This document shows positions 31,766-41,839 of a stretch of DNA of 64,000 bases, piece by piece. The translations under genes were made by a program, and so were the position numbers. The notes beneath the pieces are model-generated. The model was given only the letters and a program-made list of their open reading frames with translations, had not been told where the DNA came from and made no database searches. The stretch comes from Zasmidium citrigriseum (taxonomy: Eukaryota > Ascomycota > Dothideomycetes > Mycosphaerellales > Mycosphaerellaceae): positions 434,001-498,000 of the forward strand of contig NHNW01000020.1 in NCBI GenBank assembly GCA_002786025.1, in the 5' to 3' direction. Position 1 is the first letter of the stretch. Each line of letters begins with the position of its first letter.

Positions 31766-32150
31766 GGTAGACAATGGACAGCAGGTGTATTGACCCGCCG
31801 TTCATGGCCGTCGTCGCCTTTTATATACTGCCAGACGAGGAGTGTGGTTGTCGTCGTTTGCTGGACGAGGCAGCAGGGATGGAGGGCGGGCGTTGCTGTG
31901 GTTACGGCACCAAAGTTTACCGCCGCTTGGCCGAGACCACGCACGCCCAAGCTCCAACCGCACCGCACATCGCTGACTTCATTCATAATATCGTCTCTGT
32001 CGCATTGTGTGTCTGCGATTGACTGCTGGACTGCATACCGGCCGTCTTCTTGGACGCGCCAGGCAGCGAAACATCGGGCCACCACACCGAAACCAACGTA
32101 AACAACGCGCGACATCAACAACACCATCCCGAAGCCATTGACCCTGGACA
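31766..32150. promoter_or_regulatory. Shared divergent promoter region
   Basis: A 385-bp interval between the start codons of the 882-aa protein and cdc11. It has no coding frame of its own. Compactness suggests a bidirectional promoter; no specific element was identified. Confidence 0.45.
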
Positions 32151-35100
32151 ATGTCGCAAAACGTCGCGCCGTGGCTCGCGGGCCTCGACGACGACGTGGT
32201 CTGGGAAGAGACACCCACTCAGGCGGCCGGCAGCATCTCCTCCGCCAGCCACGACGCGAGCTCGATCCGCCAAAACAACACGCGCAACCCACACCGAACA
32301 CTGAGCGGCCTCCAGGGCTCGATACGCACATCCTCGCAAGCGTCAACACAGAAGCGACGCAGTCCGTTGGCGACTCTGAGCAACAGTAACAGCAACTCCA
32401 TCCGGCGACCAGATGGCTCCACCAAGCTCATGCAGTCGCGCTCCTTCTCAGGAGCTGGCTCCGATGAGTCTGTTATTGAATATGGCACCGTCCAACAGCG
32501 ATCGAAGAGCGCATCGCCGGCGAAGAAGCAGGGCACGATGGAGTGGAAGAAGAGGTTGCTACGTGGAGAAGTTGGATATGGAGACCATACAGACCTGTTC
32601 GGCCCATCTGGACTCGAGAACATCTTCGTGCAGTCGCGGCCGGAGGAGAAGTCGCCCAGAAAGACCAGGAGTAGTATGAGCTGGTTAGATCGGTCATCTG
32701 TCATGCCCTCCAGCCCACCACCATGGCCGTCGAGAACAGCGCACAACGAGCCTATCTCCGAGGGCGAAGAGGATGAGGATGAAGAGCAGCAGGAGTCGTT
32801 TCTGCAGGAGAGACTTACGACGGCGGACGAGGAGCGCGAGAGCAGAGCCACTGGTCAGGTGGTGGACGACAGTAGTTTCCGCAGCAACCCGTTCGATCTC
32901 AGACACTCCGAAGAGCCACAGATTGAGGACAGTGAAGAGATCCATGACGCGGGTTCTGGTCATCAGCAGGAGCAGTCAAGCCCGGAAAGGCCACTCATGG
33001 ACCCAACCCAGGATAACATCGTGGGGAATCGTACTGTCAGTGGCCAGACGGATCTTGACGATTTCAGTCCGGTCTTCATCTCCAAACATACCACCATGAA
33101 TGGCCAGGTTGAGTACAAAGCCCTGGACTCTCGAATCGTCAAGCAATTTCAGAAGAGGACCGTCGACTTGAGACATCCAAGTCAGGAAGACCATCCTTCC
33201 GATGCTGCGCAAAGCAATGGAGAGGACGATTTGGTGGAGCAGTCAACTTTCACAGACGGCCCTGAAAGCGAAGCACTCCCAGCTGTGCCCGACCTCTCAC
33301 TTTCTGAAAACCTGCCCACCGGAACTCCCCCTGTGAGTAGCTTGGGAAAGAATGTACAGCTCAAGCGAGGCGGCTACTCAGCTCAAGGCTCTTTTAAGGA
33401 CAGACCTCTGAGCTCTTCCCAGTCATACGCCGCCGATCTGTCTCCCGTCAGAGAGTCCAGTGGCCTTCTTTCACCGTCAGCTGCGGCCAATCGCAACTAC
33501 CCTCCCGCACCATCTCCTCCCAATGCTCCAACCACTCCAGGCAATAAAGAGCGCTCTGAACCTAGATCAAGGTCGTCTGGAAGTCCACTAAAGCTGTTTG
33601 GACCACACGACACCTTCACAAGCAACAGGCTTTTGCGACGAATGAGCCAACTCGACCCCGATCTTTCTCAGATCCGATCTGAGGACGTAAGCGACGGAGC
33701 CGTCGAATCGCCCTTCGATGTCGAGAACAGTGGGACTGAACGCAAGGTCTCGTCTCGATCATTCGGCAGTGGCCAACTGAATGGACATGGTTTCAACGCC
33801 GAGATCACGATCACGAGCGCTTCAGATTCGGACAAGCCGGACAGTGATCGTTCACCTGGCTCTGAGGTGCCTCCTCCTGGAAGCAAGACTCCTTTGGGAT
33901 TTCGATTCGACGATGTGCCGATGGGAAGCGATACTTTCAAACTCAAGCGCAAGTTGTCCAAGCGTAGCGATCTGACGTCGAAGAACAACTCTCTGGAATC
34001 CGCGCCAAAGCATCTGCAACCTACAGTCGAGGATGTGTCAGAAGCTCCTACTTCTCGAAGGACAATCAGTGTCAAGATTCCAGACAGCTCTTGTTCGGCC
34101 AGCAAGAGACCGCCAAACTCGCCATTCAAAGCGCCTACGCCAAAGCGCAGACGGACTTTGCATGCTGATGACTTGCAGAATGAAGGCTCTGAAGTCGCTC
34201 GCTCCTACCACAGCCAGCTACAAGATGTACTCGGTAGCCGCAAGCGCCGCGAGTCACGACAAGATCACTTCCACGACATCGCTGATCAAGACATCTTAGC
34301 CCAGAGGAAGATACTTCGTCCTCGCAACCCAACGCCTAACCAGCTTCGTCGAGAGGAGCTCGAAGCCCAGATCAGAGAAGCGGCCGAGCAGTTTGCCACT
34401 CAAGAGCCGCAGGCCATGGAAGCCGTATTGGAGCAGATAGAATCGTCCATGGCTTCTGACACTCCGCCATCTGTGCAGCAGCAAGCGAATGTGGTGGCCG
34501 AAGAGGTCGCCAAGTTTAGTTTACGCATTCAAAAAGCTTCTGGAGATCACACAGAGCGCAAGCGATCTGTGACTACACAAGACTTCTTCAATGAAGCAGT
34601 CATGGTCATGCGGTTGATCCGCGAGAAGGCTGGCCGACAGAGTGGATTGGCCAGTCTTGCGGAGTCCGACCAAGAAGGCATCAGCGAAGCGCTCGAAGAA
34701 GACAAGTCGGAGCAGGACTTGTCGCAGTTGAGAGTCTCACGTCCGCCATCGAGAGAGGGTGGCAGCAAATGGAGGCCTCGAACTTCAGAGCAAACAGACG
34801 CAAGAGTCATCAGTCACCTGCGTAAGTTCCAGGAGCAGGATGATACTGAGTTCATTGCGCAATCCATTGCCTCTCTGCACATGGACGACGAAGAGGAGCA
34901 GATGGTTGTGGTGGATGAACACTCCAATATTCGCATCAAGGGACCCTTGCCAAAATACCACGAGGCTGAGGATGATCCTAGTCGGCCATCAACCCAGCAC
35001 TCACAACAAAGCTCGCTTGCGTCCCAGTCAACACAGAACTCGGCAGCCACCTCAACTGGTCGTACTTTGATCTCTCGCAAGTCTGACAATGTCGGCAACC

Positions 35101-37766
35101 TGGCTCCGGACGCTGTTGCACACCTCATTGGGCAGCAGGTTGGTGCCATGACATACGACAAGGACAAGCAGCAGTGGGTCAAGGTCAAGAGCCCCAAAAA
35201 GCCGCAATACGGAAGCTTCTTGGAACCACCAAGCAACATCACCAGCGATGACGACCCGTTCCGCGAAATCTCGGACCTGCCTGTGGATGAACACAAAGAG
35301 GAAGAGATCAGAAAGGCTAGCAGTACTGGTCGTCGGCTTAGTGTGCAGCCAGGTGAAGAGGCCAAGCTTGATGTGAAGGAGGCCGAGCAGCAAGTCGAAC
35401 AACCCTCCGAGTCGCGCATACCTTCGCAAGAGACGGTGCTGGCTCGTCCAACTACTCGCGACAGCAACAAGTCCAGGCACACATACACGAGCTCTGATCC
35501 ATCAAGATGGACTGGCTTTGCTTCGAGCCAGCAACAAACAGTTGAGACTCGTGCCACATCATGGGGTGACGAAGAGCTGCATCGACTGGCAACTCAAGAG
35601 ACTGCTCATAAGCAGCCACTAGCATACGCCGCCGCACAGGCCGCTCTTGCTCTGGCTGAGCGTAACGAAGGTACACAACTCGAAAGACAACACAATGAAC
35701 AGACAGCTTCCAGCTGTCCAACTGCGCCGAGCCACACCCTCGTGGCTAAGGGCATCGAGGAGACTGAGGAAGAGATCGTCGAGGATAGCTTTGCCGAAGA
35801 CTCTGATGTGCTCGCTGAGCTTCGAGATGACACTGTCGCCGGTCCTGACCAGTCCGATGTGGAGCTCCTCCAGTCTCCAAAGGTGCGACAAAGCCCATCG
35901 AAGACCCAGTACCCTACGAGCTCCGCATATCGAGGAGCCGCTCGTCAAATGTCGCTCAGGCGCAAGACTCTGAGAAGTCGATTCAACGACCCTGATGCAA
36001 TGGAGCAGAGCGAGGTCTCCTTCGTGGCCGAACTACCGGGAGAGCGAATGATGAGCGTGTCATTGAGTGTGTCTCGACCTCTGAGCAAACGTCAACCTCA
36101 CGGTCACATAATGGAGATGCCGTCATCGCCCACGAAATACGACCCAAGCTTCATGTTGAGCGATCTGCCCGACTTTACAATTCACGAAGAGGACCGGGAG
36201 CGTCCATCCGAGCGTGCTCTGGCTGAGCGGCTGGCACAACATGCCGCTGCAGAGGTCAATGACCGATACGCATTGTCAATCAAGGACATGGTGAAGACAT
36301 TGACCGACGTCAAGGAAGACGAGCCTCGATGGGACCACATGAAGCAGCTGGACATCCACGACCGTTCTCTTGGGTCTCTCCACGGCCTTGACGACTTCTG
36401 CCAGCGTGTTCAAGATATGGATGCTTCAAACAACAAGCTGTTGTATCTAAATGGCGCCCCGACATCTTTGCGTCAACTCGTCGCTCGTTCAAACCAGCTC
36501 ACGAGCCTGACATCGTGGACTCACTTGATGAATCTGCAGTACCTCGACATCTCTGGCAATCAACTTGACAATCTCGATGGACTGGGTTGCCTTTTCCATT
36601 TGCGTGAGCTGCGGGCTGATGACAATCAGATCACCAGCCTCGATGGGATCATGCAGCTTGATGGATTACTCAAGCTTCGTCTGAGGAGGAACAAGCTGCA
36701 AGTCGTCGATTTTGAACAGAGCCAGCTCCATCGGCTGGAAGAACTGGATCTCTGCGGCAACAGCATAACTAGCATCCACAATGTGGGCTCACTGCACGCC
36801 TTGGAGGCCTTGAAACTCGATGGCAATCCTTTGACTGGATTCTCGATTGGCGAGCACGAGATGCGTCGTATGAAGCACCTGTCCTTGAATGACTGCGGGC
36901 TGCAACGAATGAGTGTGTCTGGTCTGCCATCCTTACACACAATGCTCCTCGACGGCAACAGCGTCACGACTATCGAAGGTATCGGAAAGCTGAGATCTTT
37001 GGACTTGCTCTCTATGAGGAAGCAATCACTCGTCCAAGGCCTCGAAATCATGGTTCTGGAACAGGATCTCCACGGTCGTACAGTGCGGCTGTCTGGGAAC
37101 GACATGCCCACACTGCGGCTGTCTAAGAGCCTGCTCAGTGTGAAGCACCTTGAGATCGCTTCTGTCGGATTGCAAGAACTACCGGACGACTTCGGCTTGA
37201 TGCTACCGAACCTGACGACGCTGAATCTGAACTTCAACTCTCTCAAAGATATTCGGCCGCTTCTGAACATCCAAAAATTGCAACATTTGAGCGTCTGCGG
37301 CAATCGACTCATGCGGCTCCGAAAGACTCTCGCGACGCTCTCGAAGCTCTGTACCTTGACAAGCGTCGACTTGAGAGACAACCCGGTCACCCAAGGCTTC
37401 TACGCACCACACACCTGTGTCGAGCCACAGACTAGCGTAGTCCGAAGAAGTAGACCAGATCCCGAAGATGAGGACGAAGACATCGCCGCTGAAAAGCTCG
37501 AAGCAGCGAAATACATCCTTCCACCAGGTGATGCTTCGCACGACAGTGTTCATCATGCCCGCCTTGACGAGGACACGAAACTCCGCCGACGAGTCTATCA
37601 TCTCCTGCTTGGGAATACTTGTAAAGCAATCGAACACGTCGATGGTCTGGCGTTTGATAAGAGGAGCGCTATGGCTAGAGATAAGACTTGGGAGAGGCTT
37701 GTGGAGTTGGGGGTTGTGAGGAAGACGGGGGCTATGGGTCTCAAGAATGAGGTGGAGGCTGATTGA
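32151..37766 (+). CDS. cdc11: SIN/MEN scaffold, cdc11/Nud1-like leucine-rich-repeat protein
   Basis: A 1871-aa intronless protein. It begins MSQNVAPWLAGLDDDVVWEE, a short aromatic N-terminal motif typical of fungal Cdc11/Nud1. About 1350 residues of disordered Ser/Pro-rich sequence follow, with coiled-coil-like stretches (QLRREELEAQIREAAEQFAT). The C-terminal part, from roughly residue 1400, holds leucine-rich repeats: YLDISGNQLDNLDGLGCLFH, LRELRADDNQITSLDGI, LEELDLCGNSITSIHNVGSL and LTTLNLNFNSLKDIRPLL. It ends with a cap near DLRDNPVTQGF. Cdc11/Nud1 anchors septation-initiation or mitotic-exit signalling at the spindle pole body. The assignment rests on architecture; family identity is known, cellular role inferred. 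Confidence 0.85.
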   Translation: MSQNVAPWLAGLDDDVVWEETPTQAAGSISSASHDASSIRQNNTRNPHRTLSGLQGSIRTSSQASTQKRRSPLATLSNSNSNSIRRPDGSTKLMQSRSFSGAGSDESVIEYGTVQQRSKSASPAKKQGTMEWKKRLLRGEVGYGDHTDLFGPSGLENIFVQSRPEEKSPRKTRSSMSWLDRSSVMPSSPPPWPSRTAHNEPISEGEEDEDEEQQESFLQERLTTADEERESRATGQVVDDSSFRSNPFDLRHSEEPQIEDSEEIHDAGSGHQQEQSSPERPLMDPTQDNIVGNRTVSGQTDLDDFSPVFISKHTTMNGQVEYKALDSRIVKQFQKRTVDLRHPSQEDHPSDAAQSNGEDDLVEQSTFTDGPESEALPAVPDLSLSENLPTGTPPVSSLGKNVQLKRGGYSAQGSFKDRPLSSSQSYAADLSPVRESSGLLSPSAAANRNYPPAPSPPNAPTTPGNKERSEPRSRSSGSPLKLFGPHDTFTSNRLLRRMSQLDPDLSQIRSEDVSDGAVESPFDVENSGTERKVSSRSFGSGQLNGHGFNAEITITSASDSDKPDSDRSPGSEVPPPGSKTPLGFRFDDVPMGSDTFKLKRKLSKRSDLTSKNNSLESAPKHLQPTVEDVSEAPTSRRTISVKIPDSSCSASKRPPNSPFKAPTPKRRRTLHADDLQNEGSEVARSYHSQLQDVLGSRKRRESRQDHFHDIADQDILAQRKILRPRNPTPNQLRREELEAQIREAAEQFATQEPQAMEAVLEQIESSMASDTPPSVQQQANVVAEEVAKFSLRIQKASGDHTERKRSVTTQDFFNEAVMVMRLIREKAGRQSGLASLAESDQEGISEALEEDKSEQDLSQLRVSRPPSREGGSKWRPRTSEQTDARVISHLRKFQEQDDTEFIAQSIASLHMDDEEEQMVVVDEHSNIRIKGPLPKYHEAEDDPSRPSTQHSQQSSLASQSTQNSAATSTGRTLISRKSDNVGNLAPDAVAHLIGQQVGAMTYDKDKQQWVKVKSPKKPQYGSFLEPPSNITSDDDPFREISDLPVDEHKEEEIRKASSTGRRLSVQPGEEAKLDVKEAEQQVEQPSESRIPSQETVLARPTTRDSNKSRHTYTSSDPSRWTGFASSQQQTVETRATSWGDEELHRLATQETAHKQPLAYAAAQAALALAERNEGTQLERQHNEQTASSCPTAPSHTLVAKGIEETEEEIVEDSFAEDSDVLAELRDDTVAGPDQSDVELLQSPKVRQSPSKTQYPTSSAYRGAARQMSLRRKTLRSRFNDPDAMEQSEVSFVAELPGERMMSVSLSVSRPLSKRQPHGHIMEMPSSPTKYDPSFMLSDLPDFTIHEEDRERPSERALAERLAQHAAAEVNDRYALSIKDMVKTLTDVKEDEPRWDHMKQLDIHDRSLGSLHGLDDFCQRVQDMDASNNKLLYLNGAPTSLRQLVARSNQLTSLTSWTHLMNLQYLDISGNQLDNLDGLGCLFHLRELRADDNQITSLDGIMQLDGLLKLRLRRNKLQVVDFEQSQLHRLEELDLCGNSITSIHNVGSLHALEALKLDGNPLTGFSIGEHEMRRMKHLSLNDCGLQRMSVSGLPSLHTMLLDGNSVTTIEGIGKLRSLDLLSMRKQSLVQGLEIMVLEQDLHGRTVRLSGNDMPTLRLSKSLLSVKHLEIASVGLQELPDDFGLMLPNLTTLNLNFNSLKDIRPLLNIQKLQHLSVCGNRLMRLRKTLATLSKLCTLTSVDLRDNPVTQGFYAPHTCVEPQTSVVRRSRPDPEDEDEDIAAEKLEAAKYILPPGDASHDSVHHARLDEDTKLRRRVYHLLLGNTCKAIEHVDGLAFDKRSAMARDKTWERLVELGVVRKTGAMGLKNEVEAD

Positions 37767-38009
37767 TTTGATTTCGGGACTCGCTTCGTGGTCATTGGGT
37801 TCGGGAATAGATCTTTGGGAAGCGTGGCGTTTTGGAAAGAGACAAGGGTTGGGATGGGTATGACTTATGAATTGTATGATACTATTGGGTTGCATGAGGT
37901 ACTTCCAGCAAACGGCTTTCCATGCTTGATGTCTTGCAGCATTCTATCCACCAACAGTCGTCCATTCGCCGCACGCCCCGGATATCATGTATTCCCGTTC
38001 ACGCCCGGC

Positions 38010-38519
38010 CTACTCATCCAACCACCGACATTGAAAAGACCGCATCTCCTCCCGTCCAAGCCTGCCTCTCACCAACATCTTCCTCTCCTTGATCCGGACC
38101 TCCATCTCGAGCACGGCGTTCTGGTGGAGTCTGACCCCGTGGTATCGCAGCCAGTTACCACCATTCTCAAGCTCGTTCTTGGCCGCGTGCTGACTGGAGA
38201 AGAGGGGCGGAGGCTTCGCGTTGGCCATCCGGCGGATGGTCTGGATTTGAAGGCTGTGTGACCGGTCCAGGGAGGCGATGTATCTCACGAAGAGCGGCAG
38301 GCGGTGGGTGGGGATGTGGAAGGTCGTGGAGGTGTAGTAGATGGCCGCGAAGGCCTCGCGCCGAGTGTGACAGACTTGGAGTTGAGGTGGGGGCTTGTAG
38401 GTTTTGTCGAGACGGATTTTGGAGTCGGAGGGTGTGAAGACGAAGTCGAGGATGTTGTTGAAGAGTTCGGCTGGAAGACCCTGGATGCGGTCGGCCAGGA
38501 CCGCGAGGTCGTCGTCCAT
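38010..38519 (-). CDS. Family A member 4, small LPAELF protein
   Basis: A 169-aa intronless protein and the first of six minus-strand members downstream of cdc11. It opens MDDDLAVLADRIQGLPAELF and NNILDFVFTPSDSK, continues YKPPPQLQVCHTRREAFAAI and YYTSTTFHIPTH, then FVRYIASLDRSHSLQIQTIR. The C-terminal strand is LHQNAVLEMEVRIKERKM, and the protein ends in FQCRWLDE. It overlaps nothing real: the antisense frames here are GC-driven shadows. The gene ends 243 bp from the convergent cdc11 stop. Confidence 0.75.
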   Translation of the reverse strand: MDDDLAVLADRIQGLPAELFNNILDFVFTPSDSKIRLDKTYKPPPQLQVCHTRREAFAAIYYTSTTFHIPTHRLPLFVRYIASLDRSHSLQIQTIRRMANAKPPPLFSSQHAAKNELENGGNWLRYHGVRLHQNAVLEMEVRIKERKMLVRGRLGREEMRSFQCRWLDE

Positions 38520-38984
38520 CGTAGGTGTGGTGGATTCGGGTCTCTGTTCGGAGAAGTCGGCGAAGTGGGCGAGACGGGGAGCTTTTGAAAATTTGTAGGC
38601 GGCGCACCAGTCACAGGCCTAGCGCGCGGAAGAGCTGGGGAAGTGAATGTTACTACCAGAAAACGTGAAGTGACTCGAATTTTCGCCAAACGCTTTCGAA
38701 GATGAACTATGACGTGTTGTATCAGGTACTTTGATAGAGAAGTGCTGGTTGTGAAGCTTCGAAACGAGTCAGTGTTCTATCAACCTCTCTAGGGCCTATC
38801 GCTGATCGAACGGACAGACACCCGCCCAAATCCAATTGAAGAGTTCGAATTAGCAATGACCGGAAAGATAATACTCGCCCGCAACAATGCTCGCACGTAT
38901 CCAAAATCATTTTTCCTTCATGGTATCTCTCCGTTCTTGTGGTCAGACTCAGTGCCTCGAGTGCGCTTTCTGAGACCTTTCATA
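38520..38984. other. Spacer between family A members 4 and 5
   Basis: Contains the upstream motif of member 4 and the 3' flank of member 5. No gene is supported in it. Confidence 0.4.
38610..38651 (-). promoter_or_regulatory. Family A upstream motif, gene 4
   Basis: GTCACAGGCCTAGCGCG at 38610-38626, then AAGTGAATGTT at 38641-38651, 91 bp before the ATG. The core differs from the consensus GTCACATGCTTAGCGCGG at about three positions. Confidence 0.6.
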
Positions 38985-39530
38985 CTAGTCCAAATCCACC
39001 TGATCGTAGAACGGCCCAAACCTGCATTTGACCACCTGCTCCCGTGTGACCCATTTATTCATCCCCTTCGGCAGCGACTCCTTCGTCTCGACCTTCTCCC
39101 TTACCAGCACCTTCATCTCGAGCATCGTTCCCGGATGCAGCGCGGCCTGGATTTCTTGGGCGACATGACGCCGGAGACTGCGGCATGCGTTTTGCACCTC
39201 TCGTTGAGCTTTCTCTTCGCCTACGACTTGGATTTCGGTATCAGCCTTGAGGCGGATGGAGCGGATGAGGAGGCTGTGGGTAATAGGTATGGATGCGAGG
39301 AAGGAGACAAAGTCGCATACTTCGCCCGATGCGACGTGGAAAGTTGCGTTACTGTAGTAGGCTTCTGCGAACGTCTCGCGAGTTGCACGGCTTATTTGCA
39401 GCTCCACGGGTGGGATGTGTTCGTCCATGATGACGGTGAGCTGAGAGGTAGTTGGAGTGAGGACGTAGTCGAGGATGTTGTTGAACAGCTCGGCCGGAAG
39501 GTCCTGCACGCGGGCGGCGAGGTCGTCCAT
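38985..39530 (-). CDS. Family A member 5, small LPAELF protein
   Basis: A 181-aa intronless protein. It opens MDDLAARVQDLPAELFNNIL, has a loop DEHIPPVELQISRATRETFA, then AEAYYSNATF and FLASIPITHSLLIRSIRLKA. The C-terminal strand LHPGTMLEMKVLVREKVETK is nearly the same as in member 9. It ends CRFGPFYDQVDLD. The start is determined by the ATG directly before the conserved DDLAARVQ. Confidence 0.75.
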   Translation of the reverse strand: MDDLAARVQDLPAELFNNILDYVLTPTTSQLTVIMDEHIPPVELQISRATRETFAEAYYSNATFHVASGEVCDFVSFLASIPITHSLLIRSIRLKADTEIQVVGEEKAQREVQNACRSLRRHVAQEIQAALHPGTMLEMKVLVREKVETKESLPKGMNKWVTREQVVKCRFGPFYDQVDLD

Positions 39531-39880
39531 GCTGGTCGAGAGAAGTGTGGTCTGAAATATCTAGTGAGTATGAGATGGTGTTTTTGTAGGCAGGGGAGAG
39601 AAGGCGTCGTGTGTCATGCCAGTCACATGCTTAGCGCGGGGAAGTGAATGTTGTTACTGGTGCGTGACTCAGATCTGCATTGAAATTATCGTGCGGGATT
39701 CCATCCCACACATCTTCCTGTGTCTTCATGCTTCCGTTGCGCCTTCATCGCTGGTGGCGTGCCCAAGGACACTTCTAGCATAACAGCCCAGGACTTGCCC
39801 AACGTATCTTTTGGTCTACGGCGCCTCCTCTAGTATAGGATGTCCATGGACCGAACAAGACTCGGCTCGAAAATGCTTCC
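39531..39880. other. Spacer between family A members 5 and 6
   Basis: A 350-bp spacer holding the member 5 upstream motif; nothing else is recognised. Confidence 0.4.
39622..39652 (-). promoter_or_regulatory. Family A upstream motif, gene 5 (reference copy)
   Basis: GTCACATGCTTAGCGCGG (39622-39639) followed by GGAAGTGAATGTT, 92 bp before the ATG. It is identical in core to the reverse complement upstream of A2 and A3, 25 kb away. Confidence 0.7.
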
Positions 39881-40366
39881 CTACTCTCCCCGCACCGATC
39901 CAAGCCTGCGTTTAATCAACAAATTCTCGTCGCCCAAGTCGAAGGTTTGCGACACAGTCGTATCCGCATGCAGCAGGCCGCCCGCACCCCAGCGGTTCAA
40001 GTCGCGACGCATCATACGACAGTAAGCGTGCAGAATGTCCGGGGCCCACTTGATGCTCCGAGCGTAGACGTGAGATGGGACGACATCGTGGACGTTGCGA
40101 ATGGAGAGGGCATGGTCGTGTGGGAGGACTTTGAGGAAGGCGGCGAAGGTGCGGATATAACGAATGGTGAAGGTTGCTTTGCTGTAGTAGGCATTGGCGA
40201 ATTGCTCGCGAATCGACCGGTTGATGTAGAGCTGGGGCGGAAGTTTGTAGTGTTCGTCGATAGTGGCGGTGGTGTCGGGGGTAAGGACGTAGTCGAGGAT
40301 GTTGTTGAAGAGCTCGGCTGGAAGAGCCTGTACGCGGGCGGCGAGGTCGTCCATTGTGGGCGGCAT
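39881..40366 (-). CDS. Family A member 6, small LPAELF protein
   Basis: A 161-aa intronless protein. It starts MPPTMDDLAARVQALPAELF with a second possible start at the MDDL methionine. It shows YKLPPQLYINRSIREQFANA, YYSKATF and FLKVLPHDHALSIRNVHDVV. The C-terminal half (YCRMMRRDLNRWGAGGLLHA) shares the GAGGLLHxD element with member 7, so A6 and A7 look like the most recent duplicate pair, judged by eye. Confidence 0.75.
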   Translation of the reverse strand: MPPTMDDLAARVQALPAELFNNILDYVLTPDTTATIDEHYKLPPQLYINRSIREQFANAYYSKATFTIRYIRTFAAFLKVLPHDHALSIRNVHDVVPSHVYARSIKWAPDILHAYCRMMRRDLNRWGAGGLLHADTTVSQTFDLGDENLLIKRRLGSVRGE

Positions 40367-40860
40367 AGTTGGTTTGGGTTGGATTGAGTCTTTCGAGCGT
40401 GTGTCGTTTCAGATTCAAGATGAAGATTTGGCGCTTTTGAGCTTGGGAGTTCGGGTGTTGTGCGTTCCGCTAGTCACATGTTTAGCGCGGTGAATGGAAG
40501 AGCGGGGTAAGTGAATGTTCGGGAAAGCGAGCGAAGAACAGCTGGCTGCTTAGCTTCCTACCATTACTGATTGAACTGCGTCCTGTATCAAAGTATCATG
40601 AAGCTGCAGAAGGACTACTCGACGTAAACTTTTGATAGCGACTTCAACGGCGTTGTTCTTTGAGCTCAGCTGGTAATTTCGTGGGTTCTCTCAAACGACC
40701 ATCGCATCTCCCTGCCAGTGCATATCCGTTCCCATACTGACGTCTAAATATGTGCATACTCGGACTCTATACGGGTAAGGTGTCTTTCAAAACCCCGATA
40801 TCGACCCACTGCACAATCGCCATTAGTCAATGGGGCTTTTCTCCACTCGAGGCTTCTTAC
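40367..40860. other. Spacer between family A members 6 and 7
   Basis: Holds the member 6 upstream motif. Short frames on the plus strand are not supported as genes. Confidence 0.4.
40473..40519 (-). promoter_or_regulatory. Family A upstream motif, gene 6
   Basis: GTCACATGTTTAGCGCGG (40473-40490), one mismatch from the A5 copy, 107 bp before the ATG. AAGTGAATGTT follows after a longer spacer (from about 40509). Confidence 0.65.
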
Positions 40861-41361
40861 CTATGCGCGGGCTCCGTACCGTCGCTCCCACGTCAGGTCG
40901 ACGATACGCTTCTCGCTCTCACCCTCGATTTCGATTCGCATCGAAAATTTCATGTCCGAGTGCAGCAAGCCGCCAGCGCCGAGATTTTCCATCATGTATC
41001 CGAAGTGACCACTGTAGGCCCGCAGCATCCTCTCGACGTGCCAGGGACTCTGCACTGGGTAATAAGGAGACACGGAGTAGTGGAGGTTGCGGATAGACAG
41101 GGCATGGTCCTTGGAAAGAGACTTGAGGAATGAGGCGAGGGTAGTGCCGTGGGGCCTGGCAGTGACGAAGGTTGTTTTGCCGTAGTATATGCTGGCGAAA
41201 GCGGTACGCGTGGCTCTGTTGATCTGGAGCCGAGCTGGAGGCTTGTAGCCTTTGTCAATTTTGACTGCGACCTGTGTGTCGGCCTCAAAAACGAGATCGA
41301 GGATATTGTTGAAGATCTCGGCTGGAAGGGCGTGAATACGACTAGTGAGGCCGTCGTCCAT
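40861..41361 (-). CDS. Family A member 7, small LPAEIF protein
   Basis: A 166-aa intronless protein. It opens MDDGLTSRIHALPAEIFNNI, continues YKPPARLQINRATRTAFASI with YYGKTTF, and FLKSLSKDHALSIRNLHYSV. GAGGLLHSDMKFSMRIEIEG is the C-terminal strand. An open frame extends upstream to 41487, but the ATG at 41361 matches the family start and lies about 105 bp from the upstream motif, so I prefer it. Confidence 0.75.
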   Translation of the reverse strand: MDDGLTSRIHALPAEIFNNILDLVFEADTQVAVKIDKGYKPPARLQINRATRTAFASIYYGKTTFVTARPHGTTLASFLKSLSKDHALSIRNLHYSVSPYYPVQSPWHVERMLRAYSGHFGYMMENLGAGGLLHSDMKFSMRIEIEGESEKRIVDLTWERRYGARA

Positions 41362-41839
41362 AGTTGGCGATATGTCGATTTCTTGAAAGCTGAGGGTTGA
41401 AAGTGACGAGCCGGAAAGAGTGCATGCTTGGAAAGAAGATAGATGGAGGCGGAAATTCGCGCGGCAGTCACATGTTGCGCTAGTCACATGCTAGCGCAGT
41501 TGAAAGAGGAGCAAGCGAATCACAATGCATGCGATGGTCGAGTGAGAAACAGGTACAGGAATGCTTTGCAAGATTGCTTCGGAATTTTCCAGGCTCTTCG
41601 AAAGGGCCTTCAATCAAGTTTCACGGCTTTCAAAGCGCTTTGAAAGCCGATATCATACAAAGTGATCTTTGGCGATGGTCTGATCTTTCCGACGAATGCT
41701 TGGGCCAAAAACGATCCTTTACCGACTAATCATTCCTGCTCTCTCTGCCGCCCTTCGGAAATAGACTCGATGCTTCAGATCTCATCGCATCCCAGCAGCC
41801 TTTCTCCCACCACTCGCCCAGAAACCATCCTCGTTTTCC
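41362..41839. other. Spacer between family A members 7 and 8
   Basis: Holds two copies of the upstream motif core for member 7 and the 3' flank of member 8. No other gene is seen. Confidence 0.4.
41467..41498 (-). promoter_or_regulatory. Family A upstream motif, gene 7 (doubled)
   Basis: Two imperfect cores in tandem: GTCACATGTTGCGC (41467-41480) and GTCACATGCTAGCGCAG (41483-41499), 106-120 bp before the ATG. The GTCACATG half is unchanged in both. Confidence 0.6.

Noticed and set aside
36626..37390. 254-codon antisense frame over the cdc11 repeats
   Set aside because: It arises from the regular leucine-rich codon pattern; no independent features or start context support it.
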